Shown here piece by piece: positions 12,371-24,600 of a stretch of 64,000 nucleotides of DNA. Position 1 is the first letter of the stretch, and each line of letters begins with the position of its first letter. The notes under the pieces were generated by a model. The model did no database searches. It was not told the origin of the DNA and saw only the letters and a list, made by a program, of their open reading frames with translations. The position numbers and the translations under genes are program-made. Source of the DNA: Topomyia yanbarensis (taxonomy: Eukaryota; Arthropoda; Insecta; Diptera; Culicidae); assembly GCF_030247195.1 (NCBI RefSeq), contig NC_080672.1, positions 372,256,166 to 372,320,165 of the forward strand. Direction: 5' to 3'.

Positions 12371-12573
12371 CGATAGAACAATAATCACAAACCGGAGTGG
12401 ACAGGAGGAGCCAAAACCAGGAGTGAAAACCTAAGAGTCAAAACCCACTTGGATTGCTTTGATTTTTTACTCACTCCCAGAAATGTGCATAACAATGATT
12501 GGTTTCCACCGCTCCTTTGGAAACAGACTCCTTGGTGTGAAATGGGTGGTTTATTTGAAACACTGATAAATAG

Positions 12574-14193
12574 ACTGAATTTCTAGGAAACCTAATAATG
12601 TTTTGGATCACTTGCGGCACCATGTCAATCTGCTCCGCGAAGACCGTTCCGGAACACGGGAACCCGTTTCTTGGTCTCATTCGATTGCTTACAGCCGATT
12701 AAAAAGAGCTGACGTGTTCTGATTTCAAATAATCTATTTGATGTTTGATTTATATTTGATTTAGTTAAAAATTACACAGCAAGGATCATTAACTACCCTG
12801 TCAGTCTGTTATGGTGTAAAAACAACCAAGAGCTTCTCAGTCCCCGTTACTACATCGTTAAATTTATTTTAGAAAAACTTATGCCTGGTGATGTACTAAG
12901 ATGCCACCAAGTTCCAGGTTCCAACTGAGGAAAACATATAGTAGTTTTCTTAACTAAAATCTGGAAAGGTATCAGCATACCCTGTAGATACCTAACGAAT
13001 AAGACCAATAGTTAAGACGTAGTCGAAACGCATGTCATAACAAGTCAACAAATTTAAGCAGCCTCAGCTTAACGTTATCAGTATTGGATTTCGTATAACT
13101 GTATGAAGATGACTTCCGCAAGCTCCAGTTTTATTTTCACCTTCCGCTAACAGAAGGACAGATATGATGATATTTAAAATCAACAGCTACTGTGTTGTAC
13201 CGAAATTTGGTCCCATGTTTTTTCAGGATTTTTTTTATTGGGAAACTGATCTGTGTAAGTACACCACCATACATTTTTCTTCAATTCTGACTTTTTTTAT
13301 GTAAGTTGAGCGGTTTGGCTTAGAGAGCGTTCACCGCAAACCTGCGCCAAAAAAAATCGCTACGGGGGATTGGCCATAACTCCGCCAACCTTCAATATTT
13401 TAATTCAACTTGTTTTTTCGAACTTCGATAGCACTACCAACGAGCTCTTTTGCATTTTCAAAAAAAAATTCCATAAAACGCTTTAAAAAAATCACAAACT
13501 TCGCTCACTTTTTTGCCACAACTTTGTTTATAACGCCTTAAGTCAGTCTTCAATCACTCTGTATAGTTCATTGTTGTTATGTTTTACAGTACAGTTGCAC
13601 TTACCACTTAAACATATACATTCCACAAAAAGTTTGTTTCACTACTTATTCTTTGCTCCCAGAATGCCTAGAGTACCAGAGAGTTTTTTTTTCATTTGAA
13701 GAGAAGAAATAAGTGACCTACAGTTGCTCTGAAAATTTATTGGACTGTTGAAATGAAGTTTGCCGTATTCGAGCTCTATTTAATTTAACTTAAATCTTGA
13801 AAATTGTTTCAAATAACATAGGTTCAATAATCATTGTTGTTTGTTTGCAGAAGATCAGTAGAAACCAAAGCGATAGAAACAAACACGGATTTATTATTTC
13901 GCTATACATATGATTAGATTGGAAATATATCCGCATGTCATGAAACCTACACCTTCGCAGACTATCGAATTACTTCAGGTGGTGTCTACCTCTACCCCCT
14001 TCTGTTTGGTTCATTGTCACCCCAAAGCGTACGCGCTATCGATTCCACTTTACTGGGGTTCACCGACACCATTCTGCTTCAGCGTCAGTGTCGAAGTAAT
14101 GCATAGTACCTGTGTTCCGGGCTTCCTTGATGTTTCTATTTGCCGATAGTTTCCAGATGGGAGATATTTTGTGCAATTTGTTATGATTCAATA
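12574..14193. other. No gene recognised
   Basis: Mostly A+T-rich. An open stretch at 13910-14149 sits in slightly GC-richer DNA and has no recognisable domain. A motif block at 13320-13560 with many short A runs looks repetitive. No gene is called. Confidence 0.45.
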
Positions 14194-14246
14194 TGTCAGT
14201 GGTGCTATTTTGCTTATTTACCATTAGCAAAATAGCACCACTGACA
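14194..14246. repeat. Perfect 21-bp-arm hairpin
   Basis: TGTCAGTGGTGCTATTTTGC plus T (14194-14214) is exactly complementary to 14226-14246, with an 11-base loop. It lies just left of MITE family A copy 4. Confidence 0.9.
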
Positions 14247-14484
14247 GTCTAAATTGATAAGTTTTATCAGTTTTCAAATTCATATCTGCAATGAGTTACT
14301 CTCTTTGTTTACTTTCTCTTTCGATTTTTACGGCGTCACTGTAACGCTTTTCACTTATTTTACAGTACAGATCGAAAGACGGTGGTTTTAACTAGCATAT
14401 TATGCAAAGAGTTCAGGGACAAATGTTAAAGTGACCGAATTATTAACAGAAGAGAAAGTAAACAAAGAGAGTAACTCATTGCAG

Positions 14485-16688
14485 TAGGGTGTCCCAAAAT
14501 GACATCATGTTAAAAAAGTCATCGGGCTCACTTCTTAAATGAAAGGTTAGGGTATTGGGACCACTTTCTTCTTCGGAGTGAGTTTGCTAAAACGCTTCCT
14601 ACTGGTGGCGACTTTTGATTTTTTGAAAAATGGCCCGATTTTGGATAAAATTTCAAATTTATGCCTGTTGAAGTGGTCCTGAACTGTCTTAGATTTTTTT
14701 TCAGCATTTTTTATTTTTCTGGAGATCCAAACGGAGAAGTTTGGTTAGTTAGTTTGTACAAATTTGCAATTATAAGAGCGGCAGGGCCATTAAAACTTAG
14801 TAAAAAGTGAAATTTTTGGTGTTTTTCAGTATTTTTTCTTCAAAACTGGGTATCTACAAAATTTTAAAAGTACAGAAAACACTTTATGTAGTTGAGCCGA
14901 ATTCAGGGGCGTAATTTTACCGAAGAAAGTGTATAGCTATGGCTAATGGGGTATGAGTTATTTGAGTTTTTGTTAGATAACCTTTGACATTTTTAGCAAT
15001 TTATCAAAAATAATGCTGTTCCAAAAAGTAAATCAGTTCAAATGTGCTTTGATCACGCATTGTTTTTCGAAAAATAGAAGGAAAAATAGAAGGAAAAATG
15101 ACGTTTTCTGTACGTCTTTAGTATGTCAGGACGAGGTTTAATGAGCATCTGATGATTTTTTTGTAACTTAAATTATAAAAATAATAACTTTGCTAATGAC
15201 GCCAAGTCTCTAATTATTTTTTGAAGAGTTAATTCTCCATAATTACTTCTAGGAGGCATCTTCAACAAAACGATTGTGTCAGAAGATGCGCTGTATTCTG
15301 TTGTAAAACTTTTTCGAGGATATTTGCCCCAAATTTGACTATTTCGGAATTATGTGATCTAAACAGTAAATATCACTATGCTATATTTCACCCTAAGGAG
15401 GAAAATTTGGTAAAAACCAAAATTTCTCACTAGGGTGAAAATTTGTTGGTAAAAACCAGTCTTTGTACAGGAGGGCACAAATCCTTATTTCATACTATGT
15501 TGCGTTTCGGCTTCGCCTCATCAGAAACCGACACTAACACATTGTCGGAATAGATATAGCATAGTGCTTTCGCATAGGCCTGCTAAGCCAAGACAAGTTT
15601 CGGCTTCACTTGTGTCTCATCGGCATAAACAGAACTTCTGCTCGAACGGGACATCACGTTTGATCAGTCGTTTGATTGAAACACATAGTGTGTTTTAGTT
15701 TTAAGGGATTTGCGTCAAGCCGGCGCTAATCTATTCCGACAATGTGTTAGTGTCGGTTTCTGATGAGGCGAAGCCGAAACGCAACATAGTATGGAGTAAA
15801 TATCAGTTTTTCAACACTCACCTCACTCTTTTGCATTTTTCTCCACTTCAAAGTTCCTAACATGAAAATAAGACCTTATATACAAAATGTAAGTACGTTA
15901 ATCATTTCAGCCTTCAAATATACGCCAACACTTGCCATTAACTCGACATATTTGTTTAATTCTAGTGATTTTCAAACCTGCTAGGTGGCTATTAGTATAG
16001 AAAATATTTTTTTAAAAAATCGTCAAATGCTCATAAAAACCGATTCTGATGTACTAGAGACAAGCGAAAAACGCCATTTTTCATCATTTTCCTTCTATTT
16101 TCCGAAAAATAATATGCGGACTAAGCCCACTTAAGTTGTTTTATTTTGTAGAACAGTGTTATTTTTTATGAATATCATAAAATGTCAAAAGGTTATTTAA
16201 CAAAAACGTAAATAACTTATACCCCATTGGCCGTAGCTATACACTTTCTTCAGCAAAATTACGCCCCTGAATTCGGCTCAACTATATAAAGTATTTTATG
16301 TACTTTTAAAATTTTGTAGATACCCAGTTTTGAAGAAAAAATACTGAAAAACACCAAAAATTTCACTTTTTACTAAGTTTTAATAGCCCTGCCGCTCTTA
16401 TAATTGCAAATTTGTACAAACTAACTAACCAAACTTCTCCGTTTGGATCTCCAGAAAAATAAAAAATGCTGAAAAAAAATCTAAGACAGTTCAGGACCAC
16501 TTCAACAGGCATAAATTTGAAATTTTATCCAAAATCGGGCCATTTTTCAAAAAATCAAAAGTCGCCACCAGTAGGAAGCGTTTTAGCAAACTCACTCCGA
16601 AGAAGAAAGTGGTCCCAATACCCTAACCTTTCATTTAAGAAGTGAGCCCGATGACTTTTTTAACATGATGTCATTTTGGGACACCCTA
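14485..16688. mobile_element. Long-inverted-repeat (foldback) element, 2.2 kb
   Basis: The left end TAGGGTGTCCCAAAATGACA is mirrored at the right end. The arms stay nearly identical for about 500 bp and remain alignable for about 700 bp. TTGCAG is present on both sides (14479-14484 and 16689-16694), and copies 1 and 2 of MITE A show the unoccupied site. No protein is encoded. The centre contains a MULE-like MITE (15376-15794). The superfamily is unclear: the terminus resembles hAT, but only 6 bp are duplicated. Confidence 0.85.
15376..15794. mobile_element. MULE-like MITE, copy 2, with internal palindrome
   Basis: Starts CTATGCTATATTTCACC and ends CAACATAGTATGG. It is flanked by an 11-bp direct repeat AGTAAATATCA (15365-15375 and 15795-15805). 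Inside, 15498-15570 and 15725-15793 form an inverted repeat (TTGCGTTTCGGCTTCGCCTC and complement). It is longer than the copy at 4760-5066, which has lost one arm. Confidence 0.85.
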
Positions 16689-16885
16689 TTGCAGATACGT
16701 CTTTTTGAAAAAACGCTCAAGATATATGAAAAATTCATTTTCCGTCGTCAACGTAAACTGTCCCTGGCAGCACTGCTCCATCGGCATACTATCAGACAAA
16801 TTTCAATAACTCTAGATCTTGAGCTAATCGTTGTTACTGTTAATGCTCAAATGAAAAGCAATAGTAACATTTATTAGCATTAATT

Positions 16886-17138
16886 CTTGAGCGTTTTTTC
16901 AAAACGTCATATCTGCAATGAGTTACTCTCTGTTTATACTTTCTCTTTCGATTTTTACGGCGTCACTATAACACTTTTCACTTATTTTACAGTACAGATC
17001 GAAAGACGGTAGTTTTAACTAGCATATTATGCAAAGAGCTGAGGGATAAATGTTAAAGTGACCGAATTATTAACAGAAGAGAAAGTAAACAAAGAGAGTA
17101 ACTCATTGCAGATATGACGTTTTGAAAAAACGCTCAAG
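16886..17138. mobile_element. Palindromic MITE family A, copy 2
   Basis: Ends CTTGAGCG and CGCTCAAG. It is 253 bp, exactly the length of copy 1, with 4-bp duplication AATT (16882-16885 and 17139-17142). Confidence 0.88.
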
Positions 17139-17440
17139 AATTGTTTTTGCGAGCAAATCTTGCCTCAATCAAAAGTTATAGCTGTTTAAAAACGTTGTTG
17201 TCTACAAACAACATGGGCATGAATGGGTTAATAATATCCATGTTGTATCATTCTATCATTATTCGAAGCAACGTTTGTCCAACACACATCCTTCGTTAGT
17301 CCATTTCGTTTGTTGCTTTGTTTTACGTCGAAATAGTTTCTTACAGGGCTGGGATGTGATACTCTAAAAATGTATTCTGAAAGTTTGGGTAGTCCGCCCA
17401 TAGGGAGCTTGTATCCGAATCATCAATCATGATAATAATT

Positions 17441-17647
17441 CAATATTAATTCTTCAAAAGGGCTAATGATATAATTATTTCACTCATTATTCCGCTGCCG
17501 AGGTGAATTTCATGAATCCAACATCTTTACCCTTGGTAGAATCAATTTCAAATATTTTCTGTGTTAAAATTATAACAAATTAAGAGAAATCAGCAAAACA
17601 AAAGTTTGTTTACAAATCCTATTAGCCTTATACAAAAGTTGATATGG
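17441..17647. mobile_element. MITE family D, copy 1, 207 bp
   Basis: Left end CAATATTAATTCTTCAAAAG; right end GTTGATATGG. GTTTGTTTACAAATC near the right matches the left arm in inverted orientation in the sister copies. Flanked by AATT (17437-17440 and 17648-17651). Sister copies are at 22159 and 53786. Confidence 0.82.
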
Positions 17648-18081
17648 AATTATAAAAATATATTTTTGGTATATCCGCAAAAACAGGTATTCTGATTATT
17701 CACTACACGCAAAACACAGATTAAACAATTCAATACAAAAGTGTAATTTTTTTCGTTTCGATTTATGCTCGGGTCGTAACAAATTTCTCAAAATAATTTT
17801 GAGCGTTTTGTAAATTGGTATGTTGGTCGTGCTAGAAAAACACACGTTTTTGGTAACACTGTTTCCTACTGTCACTTTATTGTGACTCACCCGGCTCACG
17901 GCAAACACTACGTGTGTTTTCATTCATAATATACGATTATAAATTTTCTCTCACTCGGTCTTGTATGTGTTGCCCAGATGGAATATTGTGCACGTGTTTG
18001 AGTTACCTGTCGTGCAATAGTGTATGGGGTAACTCACAACCCAACTAGGGGTTGTAGAATATATCCAACATTTGAAAAACT

Positions 18082-18331
18082 CTCGAGTACTTTTTCAAAT
18101 GGACGTAAGTAACAATGAGAGATTCTCTGAGGTTTTTCTCTTCTGTTCATTACTCGGCCATTTCAACATTTACTACTCTACTCTTTGCATAATGTAGTAA
18201 AAACCGTCGGCTTTCGATATGTACTGGAAAATTAGTACAAAGTGTTGTAATGACGTCGTAATAAACGAAAGAGAAAGCAAACAAAGAGAGGCTCTCAATG
18301 TTACTTACGTCCTTTTGAAAAAGTACTCGAG
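18082..18331. mobile_element. MITE family A, diverged copy 3
   Basis: Ends CTCGAGTAC and GTACTCGAG, 250 bp, flanked by AACT (18078-18081 and 18332-18335). Internal landmarks (AAAGAGAAAGCAAACAAAGA and the region around TTTGCATAATGTAG) match the other copies. It lies only about 0.2-0.5 kb upstream of the Rho1 promoter block. Confidence 0.82.
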
Positions 18332-18479
18332 AACTTGATTCCAATTTTTTACATTTTTTATCAATTTTTAAATAGACTGTTTTTAATGATAAAAATGGCA
18401 GCAGACAAAAAAATATAGGTATTTAAGCAAGTCCTTGTACCACACAAATGCATCCGTTCCCTTTTTTCAGCTCAACCTT

Positions 18480-19767
<1,288 letters not shown>

Positions 19768-20914
19768 TAGTTGCTAATCCTCGGAACAAGTAGACAGACA
19801 GGGGAGACCGCGGGTAGGGTAGGGTAATGTAGGTGGCTACTCGTGTAGCGAAACCGGGGCAGCAACATAAAGCATTAGTAGCTATGTATTGTCAGCAACA
19901 GCGAGTAGTATTATAGCGTAGAAGAAAAAGAAGTTTCAAGGGAACTGGCTGTTACTGCCACTCGTCGTCTCCGTCGTTGTGTTTGCTCTTGGCTGGTTGG
20001 ATCGCGGAGCCGTCTTACGGCTGCAGACGTCGTCTTGGTTAGCTATCTCTCGTTCGCTCGCCCATTTGCGCAAAGTCTCGCCGAGCAACGCTGAACGAGG
20101 AAGGGTTCTGTCTTGGTACGGAATCTTTTTTGTGCTGGTGTATGTGTTTAGTTTGTCTTACTGGACAGCCGTTTTGCGCAATATTGTCCGAAGTGTATGT
20201 ACATAGCAAAATTTGGCGATCAAAATTCAACAGATGCTGAAACCTTATCAATTTAAATTCAAACATTTGACAGGTTGTCCTTGTCAGAATTTCAGGCAAC
20301 TGAATTGTCATTCTGATAGCGCAATCGCCGAATTGTTAGCAATCTATACATGATTACCGAAAAGCCGGTAGTTAAACTATCAAATTGACAATTAAACTGC
20401 TAAATATATTCAGTAAATGAAACCCGCCAAATGATTGAATTTAAATTGCTGAGTTCACAGCAGCTTGGATGCCCAAATTTTGGTGTGCATGCTTTGAATA
20501 TTTATAACTTTGAACATGAGAATACCTTCAATTTACATATGAATTTATTATTGTGTTCAAGAACAGGACGAGACATTCGACTCAGTCGAGCATTTCCGCC
20601 CAATAAGGCATTTTTGAAATGTTTGAGATAGGTATACCTACTACATTCAAAATTAGGCAAGTTGGATTAATATACGAGTAAAAATACTCTAAGTTTAATA
20701 TAAAAAAACTGGCAATAGTGTTACCCAATTGACTGTTTTAATTCTGCGGAAAACAAATCGCTTTCACTGGAAATTTGGGAACAATCAAATTAGTTCTAGG
20801 GAGGGCTTTAGTTCGAAATCTCATGGCATTTTGATTTTTGATATTACATTATGTACATTGTCACTGTTGTAGTCGATGCTACATTCGAAATTAGATACAG
20901 TTAAGACTGGTTTT

Positions 20915-21080
20915 TATTAGTCCCTTGCTGTATTTTTTGTTGACAAAACGGGGACATTGACAAAATCGGGCCACTTGTATTTCTTTCTTTTTAATAAACC
21001 GAAACCGTTGGAATATTGTTCTTTAGCTTGTTGACGTAAACTTACAATCCTCTCCGATTATTTAGTATAAATTTCCCTTC
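20915..21080. repeat. Dispersed repeat with AAAACGGGGACATTGACAAA core
   Basis: The core AAAACGGGGACATTGACAAA and the following TTTCTTTTTAATAAACCGAA region recur at 25519-25700, as does the downstream GATTATTTAG. Function and family unknown. Confidence 0.65.
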
Positions 21081-21529
21081 AGGGAGGAAAATATACTGAA
21101 TACAGAATTTACTCGAATTCAGCATCTGCTAAAGCCCATCAAACATTTTCAAAATCGGGTTCAAAAAGCTGACATATTCGGAGGTAGGCTAAATCGGGAG
21201 CAGAAAAATTGGGTCTTCATTACTATCAGTCTATCTCTTTTTGATACGCGACGAATGAAAAAAAAAAAAAAATTAAGGTCACGTAAATAAAAAACAACAA
21301 ACATATCTCTTTTTGATACTACATTGCTTCAAAAGACCACAACTTGATTGAACTACTTCATAGTTTTTCATTTTCGTGTAGTTGAATATTTCCGACAAAA
21401 ATTTTCAACAGGACCTTAGTTACAGTAAGGGATTACTTTTCTGTTCATGGCGTTAGTGTAGAATTTTATTTTGTGGTGTTTTTGCCTAGAATTTCCATAA
21501 CTGAGATCTGGCGCTATAATACGTTTGAC

Positions 21530-21720
21530 CGGACAATGTGCTCGATGTCGTGATTATCGCTACCAAACCGCAGATGCGCGTCTAATGTGTGGTCATTGAA
21601 CATGTAACATCATACAATTATGATCCCGGTTCGTAGCATGTAGCTTTTCAACCTACATCTAACGCTGCATTAGACCGTAGACTGCTCAAACGATTCGTAG
21701 TTGCTGCTTCGTGATTGAGT
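21530..21720 (-). pseudogene. Loa-type retrotransposon C-terminal remnant
   Basis: Read on the - strand, 21530-21610 gives DHTLDAHLRFGSDNHDIEHI, resembling the Cys/His-rich tail that follows ribonuclease H in the Loa element at 42.0-42.15 kb (LDAHFRRIEVVGSSVCACG, then HGYDDIEHIV). Only this short piece is recognisable. Confidence 0.5.
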
Positions 21721-21898
21721 AGAACTCTGAATAGAGTTTGTGAATAACCTTCCAGTAATTGAAATGTGCACATTTCGCGAGTTCTAAATCTCGAAAGCCC
21801 AATAACCGCGTCGGTCTTGCTCTATCGGTTTTCGGAGCTCGAAAGGCAGGTTAGTCCAGTGGATTTGACGATGAGCCCTGGTATTGGATCACTTTAAG

Positions 21899-22624
21899 CA
21901 GGGATGGAATGCACTGCTCCCCAGAGAAAATGAAGAGAAGAAAAACGCTCTTTGCACTTTTCATGCGAATCACCGCTTGTATATTTCACAACCTCTTCAC
22001 TAGAATGTGTGTTTCTCCCATGTACGCATTCTACTCCATGGCTGCACACCTAAAAGGGCAAAAATAAAGAGGCTCTTTAGTGTGCATCTTGGTCCCACGC
22101 GCACGGAAGCAGAGCAGGCAACCAAAAAACGTTCTTCCGATCAACCTTTATCTAAATTCAATATTAATTCTTCAAAAGGGCTAATGAGATTTTTGTAAAC
22201 AAACTTATTTCAGCTCATTACTCCGCTGCTGAGTTCAATTTCATGAAAAATACACATGAATCTTTACTCTTGATAGAATCTATTTCAAATGTTTTCTGTG
22301 TTGAAATTATAACAAAATAAGAGAAATTACCCACACAAAAGTTTGTTTACAAATCTTATTAGCTCTATTCAAAAGTTGATATGGAATTGCAGTTTGATTC
22401 ATCTTCCTCCCTGTTTGCCAGTGAGGGGAGGCACAAAAAGTGGCTCTTCAAGGTGACTCTTTGTGTGAAATTTTTCGGCTCTTGGTGCACAAATCTTTCT
22501 CTTTTTCGTTTTCAAGTTTCTCTTTGCGCGGGTGTTCTGCACATCGCAGTGTTTTAGTGCTGCTCTATTTTTCGTTGGTGTTTTTCGCTCTTTGTGCACA
22601 TTGTGTAAGCAAATAACAAGCCTG
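21899..22624. mobile_element. hAT element, 726 bp, containing MITE D
   Basis: Left end CAGGGATGGAATGC; right end, read inward, CAGGCTTGTTATTTGC. Perfect 8-bp duplication ACTTTAAG (21891-21898 and 22625-22632). The element is interrupted by MITE D copy 2 at 22159-22384. An uninterrupted relative lies in the opposite orientation at 49946-50454. No transposase. Confidence 0.85.
22159..22384. mobile_element. MITE family D, copy 2, 226 bp
   Basis: Left end CAATATTAATTCTTCAAAAG; right end GTTGATATGG. Both arms contain GTAAACAAAC in inverted orientation. Flanked by AATT (22155-22158 and 22385-22388). The related hAT copy at 50.2 kb retains the empty site, TTATCTGAATTGTAG when read on the - strand, proving that AATT was duplicated. 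Confidence 0.88.
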
Positions 22625-22639
22625 ACTTTAAGTCAGGGC

Positions 22640-23260
22640 TCCAAAGATCGCAATAGATCAGATTATCTTTGGTAGACTAAGGGCGCGTGCTCTGGGCTGG
22701 TGGATCGAAGCTAAAGAAGATGAGTGTTGATGTTGAACGTGTTGCGAGCCATTGCATGCCTCAGTTAGATATTTGGAGAATTTTTTGTCGCTGTCAATGC
22801 ATGTTCTCTAGCGTCTGCATGACGGCGAGGCTGGTAATACAAGGGTTTTTTTTATTAGTTCACTTGGATGTTTAATCTGGCTGCCCGACTAACAGTGGGA
22901 CCTTGGATTGGTATTGCGATGGTATGCAGTGGCAGGAACTGAAACCTCATTATATATAACAAAAATAATCAAAAATCATAAGGCCAATTTGTTTGTCACT
23001 CTTGTTCATTGTTTGGACAAATCTTATCTAGACGGAATATTTTCTAATTCATCAAAACTACTAGTGGTATTGAGGCACATCTGCCACTCGTTCCAACTAG
23101 CTAAGGTTGGAGACTGAATTTTCAAGCTCATCACGGAGACTCTCTGGGTCCCATGTCTTTGATTTGGCGTGGAAATGTGTCCCAACATTTGTTGTTTGCA
23201 GTTTTGGTACATACATACCTTCAATTGGCTCACCCTAAATATAACCAGTAAAAAATGTAT
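22640..23260. other. No gene recognised (intronic)
   Basis: Mixed-composition sequence within intron 1. Short open stretches only. Confidence 0.4.
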
Positions 23261-23269
23261 TGTTGAATC

Positions 23270-24600
23270 ACGGTCTTGCGAGCATACAAAATCTCACGCG
23301 AATATGCAAACGAAGAGCTATACAAACAAATTAATATAAATGAAGTTACTTTCACGCTAGCACCTAGTCGCAAACGCGAACATGCAATCGCTATCATCCA
23401 TACTCGGTCCTAGCGGCTAGACCCAGTCCTTCAGATAGGTTATCCCCACAAAAAACAAACACATTCTGGGGCGAGCATAGCAAAATTAGTCAATCGAAAT
23501 CTATTGTCTTGAACGCAGTTCACCTGGGTTCGATTGCTAACCCCGCACATAGGGCTAGATTTTTTCAAACCAAAAAAAAAGGCGAATGAACCAGAAGTTA
23601 AAACCTTTGTAATTGAAATATAAAAAAATGCAAGGCACCATAGCCGCATATTAGCGACATGGGGAAATTCGCTGTCTTCCCGCATTTGGACCTGAAACTC
23701 AAAATTAAACAACAGTATTCCGACACATGCAATCATTTAAATGTCCACGCGTATATACAAATGACTATACGAAACTAATACACGCGAAGCTACCGCGCTA
23801 ACACACGCGACAAGCAAACGCTACGCGATCATACACGTTAGCATACAAACGTTCTAGCCTTTCACGAACAAACGTGGTGTCAAACGCGAACATGCCATCG
23901 CGGTCGAATGCATGCCTAAACAAACGTTCAAAAACCACAGATATGCAGCCAAGAAACGTGCACACGTTTTGTGTGTTCATGGTAATATACTACTAGGCAA
24001 AGTACAATTCAAACGTAGCAATTGTCATTTCAATGGTCGCCTTGGTTCTGCGATGTCATGGTTCACACAAGACACCATAGTCTTGTCCTTTTGGTTGAGA
24101 GTGTATGGGACACGGAAGACCCTACACTCGGCCCTAGCAGTCTATAAAGGGAACGAAAAGACAATTTGACAAAGTTGTAGACTATTAAATTATCTTTTTT
24201 ACAGTGTCACCTAGCGGTGAAAATGAGAACTAGTTGATTTTCTCCATGTAAATTGTCGTACTAACTTCAGGCACGTTGGTCCAGTAGCTAGACTCGTCCA
24301 ATTTGCTTCAAATTTGGTGCAAGTACTCGTGGTGGGGCTAGGAATCGATTCAGGGGTGGGCCGATTGAGTTTTCAAAAAATCATCATTTTTCTTGGCTGT
24401 CTAATGCACGCACTAAATAAAATGCTCTATTGGCGACTGGCCAAGTACATTTCAAACATGGAACTTATCATTTCGAAGATGGCCTTGGTTCTGCACTACC
24501 TGTGTTCAAGCCACCATAGTCTTGCTCTTCAGAATGTATCGAACCCGCTAAACCACACTCTCGGCCATAAAGGAGAAAGAGTAACAGAGTGACATATGGA
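23270..24600. repeat. CGCGAA-rich dispersed repeats, partly duplicated
   Basis: Motifs such as ACACGCGACAAGCAAACGC and GTTAGCATACAAACGTTC are shared with 6590-7520. A second motif set is present twice in direct orientation: GCCTTGGTTCTGC, ACCATAGTCTTG and ACTCGGCC at about 24039-24145, and the same order at about 24482-24567. A SINE is embedded at 23466-23631. Confidence 0.55.
23466..23631 (+). repeat. tRNA-derived SINE, degenerate copy
   Basis: It carries a B-box-like GGTTCGATTGC at 23527-23537 followed by CCGCACATAGGGCTAGA, and ends GTTAAAACCTTTGTAATTG plus an A-rich tail. The same order occurs in the better copy at 57509-57675. The A box is degenerate. Confidence 0.72.

Larger units (their letters stand above)
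10821..12565. mobile_element. hAT-like element, 1745 bp, carrying nested insertions
   Basis: Terminal repeats CAGTGTTTCAAA (left) and the same sequence from the right. A perfect 8-bp duplication ATAAATAG flanks it (10813-10820 and 12566-12573). The uninterrupted site is visible in the related repeat at 7988-8000. Inside are remnants of an IS630/Tc1-mariner-type transposon (about 11321-12370), which itself holds a TTAA-flanked piggyBac-like MITE (11362-11880). No hAT transposase remains. Confidence 0.82.
14259..16721. mobile_element. MITE family A, copy 4, split by foldback element
   Basis: The left part is 14259-14484 (outer 20 bp degenerate) and the right part 16695-16721, ending CGCTCAAG. 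Together they match copies 1 and 2. The 2.2 kb element at 14485-16688 is inserted between them, with TTGCAG on both sides. Confidence 0.82.

Noticed and set aside
13910..14149. 79-codon ORF in slightly GC-richer DNA
   Set aside because: No motif, promoter or splice context; similar to chance ORFs elsewhere.
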